Below are positions 12,119-21,920 of a stretch of DNA of 64,000 bases, one piece after another; within the stretch, counting starts at the first letter, position 1; every line of letters begins with the position of its first letter. The stretch is from Graphilbum fragrans (Eukaryota > Ascomycota > Sordariomycetes > Ophiostomatales > Ophiostomataceae). Under the pieces are notes generated by a model. The model was given only the letters and a program-made list of their open reading frames with translations, was not told where the DNA came from and ran no database searches. A program made the translations under genes and the position numbers. The stretch covers positions 486,705 through 550,704 of the forward strand of contig LLKO01000008.1 of the NCBI GenBank assembly GCA_001513895.1, read 5' to 3'.

Positions 12119-12190
12119 CTTCTCATCTTCTCATCTTCTCATCTTCACATCTTCACATCTTCACATCTTCACATCTCCGCACCTTCACAT
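12119..12190. repeat. 8-bp tandem repeat tract
   Basis: Three copies of CTTCTCAT, four of CTTCACAT, one variant (CTCCGCAC) and one more CTTCACAT run head to tail. The last copy reaches into the 3' end of the esterase gene on the other strand (stop at 12185). Confidence 0.9.
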
Positions 12191-13498
12191 CCCCTGCAGA
12201 AGTTGCAACGGAAACTCTGCTGCCATGGCCCGAAAGCCCTGCACATTGGGGTGGATAAAATCCCCGCCGTCGTAGTCCGAGTGGAGCTGCGAGCCATCTT
12301 CATCGCTGCAAAGCACTCCGGCCAAGTCCACGACGGCATCAAAGGCGCCCGAGTTGCGGATCCAGGCGTTGACCGTCTGACGCGTCTTTTCCCGAGCAGG
12401 TGAGGAATACGGCTGTTCGGCCACTGTGGCTGCTCCTGGTGCGCAGAATGGGGCAATGGGAGAGCCGAAAACCGGCAGTCCCAAAGCGTGGCAGCGATCA
12501 ATAATCTGCTGGTAACCCTGAAGTAGCCGTTTTCCCACGGCCTCTTGGGTCTCCTTGTCGTCGCTAGCCTTGCCAATGTCGTTGACCCCCTCAAAAACAA
12601 ACACGTAGCGTATGCCTGGATGTGCAAAAACGTCGCGGTCCAGCCGACTCAGCAGACTCGGTCCCAGGCCGTCCTGCAGCACTCTGTTGCCTCCTGCAGC
12701 TTGGTTGAGCACCGCTATCATCGTCTCTTCTGTGGAAACAGACACAAGCCGGTCGACCAGCTGGTCTGTCCATCGATCGTTGCCATTGTCGGTGCTGCCG
12801 TGGCCATCAGAGAGGCTGTCTCCGAGTACAACCAGGGCTGTGCTTCCTCGAGGCCGCCAGGCTTCGACACCTGCGATATAGTACCAGTGGAAGACGCTCC
12901 CAACAGCACTGCTGCCGCTCAGATCCGCCGACGATGTGTAGTCTCCGAGACAAAGCCACGACTGCGTCCGGCTGCCGGGATGCGATGTGATATGGCCGCC
13001 TTTTTGGCCATTTTCGAGGTAGAGGCTGACCGAGAGGATCTGGGTAGCGTGCAGAGGAAGATCGATGGCATCGGAGAGCATCAGCGCCCCAGGTGGAATC
13101 ACGACATCACGATCTCCCCCAAAGGTAATCGGCTGCACAGACGAGGCGAGTACGCCCTGGGAACCGCAAAGATAGCGAGGGGCTGTTGCTTTATCGATTT
13201 CAGGGAGGGCTACGGTTCCGCTGGAAATGTGCAATTCCGCTCGGCCAAAGGCGTTGGATATACGAAGACGGATGCGCGGTCCACCGGCAGAGACCCTCAG
13301 CGTCTGGCGGATCGTGGTGTTGTCGAAAACCGAGCCGGGTTGGTTCTGAAAGTCAGCACGCCATCGGGTCTCCTATTTCGTCCTACGACTCACAAATGGC
13401 TCTGGAGGCAGATCGGCCGGCTCCGTCAGCTGCGGCATGGTCGTCCACACCGTGGCCCAGCTTCCTTTTCCGTCGGCTTTTTCCTGCACGTTTTCCAT
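12185..13498 (-). CDS. SGNH/GDSL-family esterase or lipase
   Basis: Predicted hydrolase of 421 aa. Exons (complement) are 13394-13498 and 12185-13345. The first exon gives WATVWTTMPQLTEPADLPPEPF, typical of the N-terminus of fungal SGNH enzymes, and the splice leads into NQPGSVFDNTTIRQTLRVS. Block I is GDSLSDG with the nucleophile Ser at about residue 212. Block II is AGGNR, block III GVNDIG, and block V DFIHPN supplies the Asp/His pair. No signal peptide is visible in this model, suggesting an intracellular enzyme acting on soluble or lipid esters. It lies two genes from a Baeyer-Villiger-type monooxygenase, which makes esters, but its substrate is unproven. Confidence 0.87.
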
Positions 13499-14485
13499 TC
13501 TTCCTTGTTTGACTCCGTTCGTTTCAAAGAAGATGGCTGGGTAAGTTACAGCGGTATTCAGCCGGTCGAAATGTCTTTAAGGCTTCTGCGCTAAGTTATA
13601 GCGCTTCGACAGGGGCTTCACTCCTTCCTCGATGCTATTATGGCATCGAGTAGCGACACTATCCATACCTCGTCTGTCCCAGTCATATCCTCCTAATTAT
13701 GCTATCTAGCACATCATTGGTGGAATATCTGGAATACCGCCGTCTCGCCGAACTTGCATCTCTCGCCTAAGATCATTTCATGACCACCATACAGCGCAAA
13801 AGCGCAAAAGCGCAAAAGCGCAAAGCTGCTATTTCTAACGGCTCTCCTCCACACAAATCTTAGAGAGATTATTTACACCTGCGAAACGCATCTTACATCC
13901 CACGGCATGCCGATCTAAGAGCAGAATGACTAAACACGGGGGGGATCTGCGACAATTCCCGCTATCTAAAAATACCTGCCATATCCGTGCCATAACCACA
14001 GCTCCAGCCAATCGCAGCATCCACAATCAATTGCCTTTGTCCTCTGCCGTGTCCCTCCATTGACTGCCGCCTCTCAGTCCCGACAGCCCCCCGCAACCGC
14101 ACACCACACATCCCCCGCGCTGGGGAACAGCGGACAATGTGCCTCGGCGCCGCACTAGTCGCCAAGATACGACAACCAACGAGGTCTAGTGCAAATCCAC
14201 TCTGTATGAAAAGCTTTTGAGCTTCTCATGCTAGCCCAACTACGCCTCTCGCTCTCATCCTTCATCCACGACAGGCAAGCCGACTCTCAGATCCGGAGAG
14301 GCTACCGAGGCCACCGAGCACTCCTTCTTGCAGCATCCGGGGTGTTCCCGCCGGAGCCACCGGAGAAGTGCGTCCAAGCAGATCCCAGGTTTGCTATTTA
14401 ACTTCGGGGACCGTCTCACCAGCCAAGAGTGTCGAGCCGTCCAATAAATCAGCCGCCATAATCTACTTCTACTTCATCAGCCACC
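13499..14485. other. Divergent intergenic region between esterase and CYP53
   Basis: 987 bp without a recognisable exon. It contains the short GCGCAAAA tandem tract at 13794-13825. It should contain the promoters of both flanking genes. Confidence 0.5.
13794..13825. repeat. Four tandem copies of an 8-bp unit (GCGCAAAA)
   Basis: Three perfect copies and one copy with a last-base change, in the region upstream of the esterase and CYP53 genes. Confidence 0.85.
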
Positions 14486-16104
14486 ATGTCGCTCCTAGGC
14501 CTCCTCTTCAGCTATGCCTCCTGGGCACCACTTGCCCTGGCTCTAGGCCTGCTCGTGTCGTATCTCTATGAGTATTTCGTCACCTACAAGTTCCTCCGGG
14601 ACATCCCGGCCCCGCTTCTCGCGCAGTTCACCAATCTGTGGCTGCTAGGAGTGTGCCGTCGCGGTGACCGCTATCTCACCGTTGACGAGGCGCACAAGAA
14701 GCTCGGGCCTGTGGTTCGCATCCAGCCCAACCACGTTAGCATCAACGACGACGAGGCCATCGCCGCCATTTACGGCCACGGCAATGGATTCACAAAAAGG
14801 TAGCCCCCTTTGCCTCTTTCTGTTGCCTCTGCTTCCAAAAAACGACAGCACTGACCCTCAGCTCCTACTACGATGCCTTCGTCAGCATCCAACGCGGCCT
14901 CTTCAACACGAGAGACCGTGCAGAGCACACCCGCAAGCGCAAGATCGTGTCCCACACTTTCTCGGCCAAGTCTATCAGCGAGTTCGAGCCCTTCATCCAC
15001 GGCAATCTCGAGGAGTTTGTCCGTCAATGGGACCGTCTCATCACGACCAGCCCGCAGGACAAAAAGGGTGCCACTCTGGATTGTCTGCCGTGGTTCAACT
15101 TCCTTGCGTTTGACGTGATTGGCGATCTCGCCTTTGGTGCCCCCTTTGGCATGCTCACCAGCGGCATCGACATGGCCGAAGTTCGCACCTCTCCCGGCAG
15201 CCCGCCCATCTACGCCTCCGCCATTGAGATCCTCAACCGGCGCGGTGAGGTCTCTGCCGCCCTCGGCTGCCTGCCCCAGCTCAAGCCCTACGCCAAGTGG
15301 CTGCCCGATCCCTTTTTCCGCAATGGTGTCCGCTGCGTCGAGAATCTTGCGGGTATCGCTATTGCCCGCGTCACCGCCCGCCTCGACAATCCTCCTCCCG
15401 GCAACCGCCGGGATCTTTTGCAACGTCTCATGGAGGGCCGTGATGAACGCGGCGCTCCGCTGGGTCGCTCTGAGCTGACAGCCGAGGCTCTGACGCAGCT
15501 CATCGCCGGGAGTGACACTACGAGCAACTCATCCTGTGCTCTCCTCTTCCATGCTACTCGCGCCGATGGTGGCCGTGTGCTGCGAAAGCTCCAAGCTGAG
15601 CTCGACGCCGCCCTGTCGCCAGATATCGACGTTCCTTCCTACGATGACGTCAAGGGCCTTCCTTACCTCCAGGCTGTCGTCAACGAGACTCTTCGGCACC
15701 ACTCAACATCCGGCATTGGTCTTCCGAGACAGGTTCCCTTTCCCGAGGATCCGTCTGCTCCCGGCGGCCTGATCCTCCATGATCACTACTTTCCGCCAGG
15801 CACGGTTCTCAGTGTCCCAACCTACTCCATCCACCACTCTACAGACATCTGGGGCCCGGATGCCGAGGAGTTCCGTCCTGAGCGCTGGGAGACCCTGACG
15901 CCGCGCCAGAAAAACGCGTTCATCCCGTTCAGCTATGGGCCTCGTTCTTGTGTCGGCCGCAACGTCGCCGAGATGGAGATGAAGCTGATTGTGGCCACAT
16001 GGGCCCGCCGCTACAGTGTTCAGCTGCTACAGGACCGCCTCGAGACATGTGAGGGTTTCTTGCGGAAGCCGCTGGGGCTGGATATTCGAATCTCTCGGAG
16101 GTGA
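14486..16104 (+). CDS. bphA: Cytochrome P450 of the CYP53 (benzoate 4-hydroxylase) family
   Basis: Predicted microsomal P450 of 518 aa that would para-hydroxylate benzoate or a close relative. Exons are 14486-14799 and 14862-16104. An N-terminal membrane anchor is followed by LRDIPAPLLAQFTNLWLL, then by VSIQRGLFNTRDRAEHTRKR and KIVSHTFSAKSI, stretches strongly characteristic of CYP53. The I-helix is AGSDTTSNSS, the ExxR motif lies in NETLRHH, and the heme loop FSYGPRSCVGRN carries the cysteine ligand at residue 468. In Aspergillus the family member BphA makes 4-hydroxybenzoate, which feeds the protocatechuate branch of the beta-ketoadipate pathway. It needs cytochrome P450 reductase. No other gene of that pathway is in the window. 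Confidence 0.9.
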
Positions 16105-17490
16105 GATCCCGGCATCTAGAATACGCTCACGAGGCTGGAAGTTTCACTGCTTCCAGATTGAAGAATAGCATCGGAGGAAATTGGCAGGGCACAGTGTTGG
16201 TACAACAGGTTTGGCGTTAGCATATGAAAACCACTCGATGAATCAATGAAATTGCATGATAGCGTGCCTCGCAGTGTTTACTAGTGTACCTATTACGTTT
16301 GGCATAATTGTGAACCGAAACCTCGCGCAATAGGCTTGTAATTTTTAGACACCACAGCTGCGACATCGTTTCTTCTTTTAGAAAAAGCTTCCGAATCGGA
16401 CTGCCTGACTTCTTAATTCGCTGCGATACAGCAATAATCCAGCGGGTGGGTTAGCCGAGATCCGATATGAGGAACGCTCGGAGATCTCTAACTGGCGAGC
16501 CTTTGGAATATTTACCTGCAAAGGACTGCAAAGATCAAACAACTCCTGTCTTGACTGGCCACTGCAAGCGAGATAGGCGTTGTCCGGCCTATTTTGGAGA
16601 CTCAAGACTCACCGGACCGGACTTTTGTTTTTCTGACCAGCCTCGATGTTTTTTTCAGGAATTTCAATACCTACAGACGCTAGGGCCTCTCCATGACCCT
16701 CCATATTGCCTACGCCAGCCCTCCATCTATCCACACTTGTCGTCGGTACTTCCACTCGTAGTTGTACTTCCACTCGTAGTTGTTAACTGAGAGGAGACTG
16801 AGTGGGTGCCCATGCCGATTACACGTTGCAGTGGAACGCCACGCCTCTTGGCATCTGCCGCGCTTGTATTACAGATACAGAGAAAAGCCTCATCTCAGAT
16901 ATTCCACAGGCAGAGACCAAAATTGCTGCGAACTCCGGCACCGGCACTCGCGCTACTCATCTGGGCGGCTGGCCACGGTTACTCTCTATATGCTGCCTGC
17001 GAGTCCTCGGCTTCGAAGTATGGGAAGTACTGGTGACTTGTGCCAGGGTCCACCTTCTAGTTCTCCATCACACGCTGGGCCATGACCTCCCAACTTTGCC
17101 AAGCATGTTTTGTGGGACGAGACCAGAGAACGACATCAGACTCCATCGACTCCCTAACGTATGATTGAGGGCAGTGATGATGCTGCCTCCTCGGTCCATC
17201 CGTTATCAGATCAAAGTGGGTGGCGTATTAGACAGCGAAAATGTGGCTGGCGTGCAAAAGATCAATGTCCTGGGTGGGTGTTGGGTTTTGTTTGTGGACT
17301 CGCGCTTCCCAGTGCCACTCTCAGTAAGGCTCGTGTAAGTCGGTCTCTGTGCACGAGTATATGAACTAAGAGCCATGCGCAAGCCAAGTGGTTTGTCTTT
17401 TCCTCGAAGCATCTTTGATTTCTCTGTACCCCCAACTTGAGCATTCAATTGCACAACTATTCTCCCACAGGACATCGATCAAAAATCAAA
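16105..17490. other. Gap with no recognisable gene
   Basis: 1.4 kb. Short ORFs between 16780 and 17165 overlap in all three frames and carry no family feature. An exact 18-bp direct duplication lies at 16748-16783. The last 200 bp probably form the promoter of the CFEM-like gene. Confidence 0.5.
16748..16783. repeat. Direct duplication of 18 bp
   Basis: Two adjacent exact copies of ACTTCCACTCGTAGTTGT in an otherwise unassigned stretch. Confidence 0.85.
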
Positions 17491-18458
17491 ATGAAGGCAG
17501 CTTTCACTCTCCTCCTTGCTGCGGCCGCCTCGGCCAACGCGTATGTATTGATAACTCTTTTTGTTTATTCTACGATACTAATGTAGCATGCAGTCTGTCT
17601 CAGTGTATCTTGGACTGCCAGGCCAGCGAGGCTTCTACTTCTGGCTGTGACTCCAACTAGTAAAATATTCGACCCTTTCTCATGGAAATCGCCCTCCCAC
17701 TTACGCATTTCTCCTCAGCAACACCACTATCTACTACTGCGACAATGCCAACTTCGCGACCAACGTCAAGGCTTGCTTGTACAGCAACAGCTGCTCCACG
17801 GACGTGAACAAATTCTACACCTACCGTAGCTCTCAGTGCTGCGACGATGCTGCCGAGTCCACGACTACCACCACCACTAACTCGACGATTGCCGACACCA
17901 ACGGCGTTCTCGGCGATTGCATCCTCGGTTGCCAGTTTCAGGCTGCCATCAGCGCCGCCTGCACTTCCAGTAACTAGTGAGTTTATGCTCTACCTTTCGG
18001 TGAAAACGGATTCTGCTACCTGGGTCTAGCAATGATACTTCCTGCTATTGTGATAACGACAACTTTGCGACCCACGTCAAAGTCTGCCTGTACCAGTAAG
18101 CATTATAGATTCTCTGTTCAGGAATATGCTATTGAAAGCACCGCAACTGACGCCTCTTAGGAACTGCTCCTCGGAGGTCCCTATCGTTTACAACTACCTG
18201 TCCAGCGTCTGCAGTGGTGATAACTCGACCGAGTACTTTGCGTCGGTAACTGCTGCTGACCCAACCTCGGAGATTATCACCTCTACTACTGCTACTGGTG
18301 CTGCTACTACTGCTGTTACTACGACTGCCGCTGCGGCCGGAGGCGCCACTACGACCACCGCTGCTGCTGGCTCGTCGGCCACAGCTGGCTCTTCCTCGGG
18401 TGCTGCCCGCGACATTGCCTTCATTTCTAGTCTGGCCGCAGCTGAGGCTTCGCCATAA
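17491..18458 (+). CDS. Secreted protein with two CFEM-like cysteine-rich domains
   Basis: Predicted 245-aa cell-surface or secreted protein. Exons are 17491-17540, 17594-17659, 17719-17976, 18030-18095 and 18161-18458. A signal peptide (MKAAFTLLLAAAASANA) is followed by domain 1 (CILDCQ ... GC ... YYCDN ... ACLYSNSC ... CC), a Thr-rich linker, then domain 2 (CILGC ... CYCDN ... VCLYQNC ... C). Domain 2 keeps the Cys-x-Cys-Asp signature of CFEM domains, while domain 1 has Tyr in place of the first of these cysteines. Both domains are split by a phase-2 intron at the same Tyr codon, so they arose by duplication. A long Ser/Thr/Ala-rich tail follows. I see no convincing GPI-attachment signal at the end. 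CFEM proteins act in heme/iron uptake, adhesion or host sensing. Confidence 0.8.
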
Positions 18459-18775
18459 TGCTTGTCGCATAAGGGTGGGAAGGTGCTTTCGGTGGTTTAT
18501 TGGACTGTATGGATGTCTCTGTAGAGGGAATTCGGAGCGTCGGGAAGAGAGTAGCTATCGCAGCTTCCTATTTTCCAGGTAGATAACTTTAGCGATAAAC
18601 CGAGCCTTTCATAGACAATACAATAAATGCTGGGTTTATTTGGTGTAATGTGCGAAATCTTCTTTTTCCACTTATTTCGTAGTTTTGCAATCCATCGTCG
18701 CTAGTGTCGATATCAACTGGAGCCTTCTACTTGAGGGCCAAGTGGGATAAAACATTTTCATCCTATCCACTCACA

Positions 18776-18847
18776 TCCGATATGGTGTAATGGTTAACAT
18801 CCGACGCTCTCACCGTCGAGCTCGGGGTTCGATTCCCCGTATCGGAG
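18776..18847 (+). tRNA. tRNA-Glu (anticodon CTC)
   Basis: A complete cloverleaf without intron. The acceptor arms TCCGATA and TATCGGA pair fully. The anticodon stem CGACG/CGTCG encloses the loop CTCTCAC, giving anticodon CTC. The A box (TGGTGTAATGG) and B box (GGTTCGATTCC) of the RNA polymerase III promoter are present. Runs of T at about 18870-18888 can serve as terminator. It stands between an intact and a broken CFEM-like gene. Confidence 0.95.
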
Positions 18848-19211
18848 AACAACTGCATTCTCAACTTATTTTTTCGTTCTTTTTTTGCTGTCCCGGTTGC
18901 AAAGCCCTCGCACTGTCGCATACGGTGTCATAGATACTCTCTATGATTAGTGGGATCTAGATACATTATATTTTGCAGATACCAAAGTAGGAACAAATCC
19001 AATGAGAACACACTGCTCGCAATGTTGCGGACTGTCTAAGTTGAAAAAATAAATAATATAAAGTGTACAAAATAGTTGTAGAAGAAGAAGAAGTAAAACC
19101 GCTCTCGCAGTGCGGTGAGCGGTGAGCAGTTCACATCAGGCCTAAAGTAGTCCACTTATCGTCCCATTTCCCGATCCCAATAGAGTATGATGCCATGAAT
19201 CGTTGTTTTAT
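18848..19211. other. Intergenic region downstream of tRNA-Glu
   Basis: 364 bp with T-runs just after the tRNA and a short AGA/GAA-rich tract near 19080. No gene is seen. Confidence 0.5.
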
Positions 19212-20130
19212 TTACAGCAAAACAGCAACGCCCACATCGAAAGCGGCGACAGCCACGCCCAAGGCGCCGCCGTTGGCGCTGGTACCAGCCGTGACGATGC
19301 TGCTGTTGGCAGTGGAGGTGCCAGAGAGACCGCTGCTAGCACCCGATGCGTAGGAGCCACAGGTAGCAGTTGCAACAGAGGTGGCGGCAGACTCGCCAGC
19401 GGCACCGGCAGAAGTGACGACAGTGGAGAAAGTAGCCTTGGCCAGCAGCCGAAGAGCCAGCAGCAACAGGTGCAGAGGAAGCAGTGGTAGCAGCTGAAGC
19501 AGCAGTGGTAGTCTCAGCAGTAGCGAGAGCAGAAGCGGTCACAGTGACAGCAGCCGAGGTAGCGGCCTCAGCTTCGGTGGTGGAAGAGCCCGTATCGGCG
19601 CAAAGGCTGTCGATCTGGCTGTAGAAGGTAGCAACATCCGAGTTGCAGCCGCCACTGTTGAGAGCTAGGGTCTGTATTTGTTTGTAGAGAAATTCTGGGC
19701 TACTTACCTGTACAGGCAGACCGTTCCCTTAGAAGCAAAATCGGCCAAGCAAACACAGCCAGAAATGTCGTTGCTGTGAATTGTTAGTACGGATCAGTCT
19801 CAGGTGGATATGTTGGTGTACACTTACACGTCGCAGCCCAGGGAAGAAGCGGCAGTGGCCATACACGAGTCGATGCTGCAGGCGGACGAAGAGGCAGTAG
19901 TCTCAGCAGCAGCAGCAGCAGTCGTCGTGGTAGAGCCAGAGTCGGTGCTCACGTCGGCACAAGCCGCGTCATGCTCCGAGTAAAAGGAGGCTATGTACGT
20001 AGAACCTCAACCCCAGCTATTTTGTTAGGAACTCTTTTTATTTTTAGAAAATGGATCGCCTGGAAGCTTACGTTTGGTACAGGCATGCCACATGCACCTC
20101 CCTCACAAGTCTTGATAGTTGCCGCTCTAG
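19212..20130 (-). pseudogene. Broken paralogue of the CFEM-like gene
   Basis: On the minus strand this locus encodes pieces with the same layout as the gene at 17491. There is a decayed first domain ending HVACLYQ before a donor GTAAGC, at the same place as VKVCLYQ in the intact gene. Then come SFYSEHDAACADVST, a second domain (CSIDSC ... GCDV, NDISGCVCLADF, VCLYSGGCNSD ... LCADT) with two introns of its own, and a Ser/Thr/Ala-rich tail ending with a hydrophobic GPI-like segment (GGALGVAVAAFDVGVAVLL). Two lesions are seen: an in-frame TGA at 20007-20009 just after a splice acceptor, and a frame change near 19432-19460 between SSAAGQG and KATFSTVV. No signal peptide or start could be found upstream. 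A sequencing error could explain the second lesion but not all of them. Confidence 0.65.
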
Positions 20131-20535
20131 CCGTGCCAAGATGAACTTGGTGCTGAGTCCCATGCAGACGTAGAATCGGCCACTACTTTGGTTGCAAAAA
20201 GAGCGAGGCGACCAAGGGCTCAACATTGCCACAATAGTAAAGCGAAGTGACCAGACTCGGCAACCGATTTTCGGAGAGACCAGCCACTCGCAACAGGAGT
20301 ATTGCCGGTGTAGCGGCTTGAGAATGGCAAGCGGTGTCTCGTGTCGAGGCTACGAGCTTTTGAGCGATCGTACGCACTTCATACTAGTTAGATAAGTTTT
20401 CATTCCAATGACCGGGAAATTGAGTCCTCGTAAACAGAAGATATAGCAAGGCTGCATGCAAACATTCCGCGGGATTGTTGTCAGCCCAGTTTCTCAGGCT
20501 ATATAACTACGATAAAAGGTGCAAGCACCATCACA
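20131..20535. other. Gap between broken CFEM-like locus and BIM1/X325-like gene
   Basis: About 400 bp. A short minus-strand ORF at 20183-20377 may be degraded 5' sequence of the pseudogene but shows no signal peptide or cysteine pattern. The last 100 bp precede the gene at 20536. Confidence 0.4.
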
Positions 20536-21454
20536 ATGAGACCAGCTTCCTTTTATGCACTGGCAGCATGCCTTGCGGCTCGCTATGCCATGGCGGCAAC
20601 GTCTACAATGGGCCCGGCCGGGTTTACATGGCCAACTGCAAGGCCATATTCTTCCGATGATGCTGAAAGCAGCCCTTGCGGAACCTCTGATGATCCAAGC
20701 GACCGGACCTCATTTCCTTTGAGTGAGTGGTTCCTATTATCAAACATTCGAACGGTGTGGAATACTAACGTTCTAGCCAACGGCGCTGTGGCTATCCAGC
20801 TGAATGAGGAGGCGTACAAGATCAACGTCGCCATTTCCTACAATTCGGGTGAGGCAGTAACAGTCCAGGATAAAACAGCCGAAATCTAACAGAACACTGA
20901 CCGTCGTGACAGACCACAGCGTCAACGCTGACTTTGAAACGCTTGCCGACTACAGCAACTTCCCCGTCCTCGACGCGGGAAATGAGTGCTACTCGGTCCC
21001 CAGCCCGCGCTCCAGTGTGCTCTCCGGCCAGAACGCCACGCTGCAGCTGACGTATGCTGTGTCCGACGGCTCGGCCAACCACACCTACTACGTCTGCGCC
21101 GACATCGCCTACGTGCCTCTCAGCGAGTTCTACGAGGAGGTTTCCTGCTTCAACTTCTCGTCCAAGACGGGCGTCAAGTCCTCGGCCTCGGGCGTGGCAC
21201 CAACCCTAGCAGACACGACCTCGACGACGTCCCCGAGCACCGGGAGCGGGTCCTCGAGCAAGAAACACCATCTTTCGGCCGGCGCTATTGCAGGCATCGT
21301 GGTTGCGATTGTGGTGGTGGCCATGCTAGCGGGCTTCGGTATTCTACGGTCGTACCGCAAGATGAAGCGGACGGCAGAAATTCGGCAGTTGCATCGCCGG
21401 ATGTGGGAGTGGAAGAAGATTTCCGAGGTGAGCCGGACGCGGGAGCATGTTTGA
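20536..21454 (+). CDS. BIM1/X325-like (copper-protein-related) surface protein with membrane anchor
   Basis: Predicted 266-aa type I membrane protein. Exons are 20536-20722, 20777-20848 and 20913-21454. After a signal peptide (about residues 1-20) comes the ectodomain: MGPAGFTWPTARPYS, SSPCGTSDD, RTSFPLTNGAVAIQL, CYSVPSP and the closing YYVCADIAYV. This pattern matches the copper acquisition factor BIM1/X325 LPMO-like family. A Ser/Thr-rich stalk (TTSTTSPSTGSGSSS) leads to one transmembrane segment (GAIAGIVVAIVVVAMLAGFGIL) and a basic cytosolic tail. The copper-binding N-terminal histidine of characterised members is not visible here, since mature residues begin near ATSTMGP. So copper binding is uncertain. 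Family by recognition of pattern; function inferred. Confidence 0.72.
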
Positions 21455-21920
21455 GGAAGCAAGGAACGGCAGACGATAGACGACGACATGTATGTGGGCA
21501 TGACCAAGCGTAGCTGGCGGCGTTGCATTTGGCAGTGGCCTCCTGTTAATGCTTTCAACGTAATGCGAGCTAGCACTTGCTCAAATGCTAGCTCTGCTTG
21601 GCAGAGAAATCTGGGATACGACAATAGATAGATGAATTCAAACACACTGCTTACAGCACCTAGTTGGCCGTATTTTAGACGTCTTGTGACCTTTCTTCAC
21701 TTTTGCGTCTCATTTTGATTTTGCCTTAACGGATTCTTTTCCATCCTTCGCATCTTACATTATGGGTGCCTCCTTGTTTATTGAGAACCCTCTTGGTCCC
21801 CAAAGATGCTACCCAGTTCTCGCAACCCCAGATCGTACGACGCATTGTGCACCACTGTACGCATCTTTTGTTAAACAAGAATTAACCGGTCGCTAGGATT
21901 ATTTACCTACTTACAGCACA
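21455..21920. other. Convergent 3' region
   Basis: 466 bp between two converging genes. Only untranslated or spacer sequence is seen. Confidence 0.5.

Noticed and set aside
16780..17165. Overlapping short frames taken as a small secreted protein gene
   Set aside because: All three frames are open with no signal peptide, cysteine pattern, splice support or family likeness.
19432..19460. A very short intron as explanation of the frame change in the broken CFEM-like locus
   Set aside because: The only GT...AG span that would fix the frame is about 30 nt with no branch site, too short compared with all other introns here.
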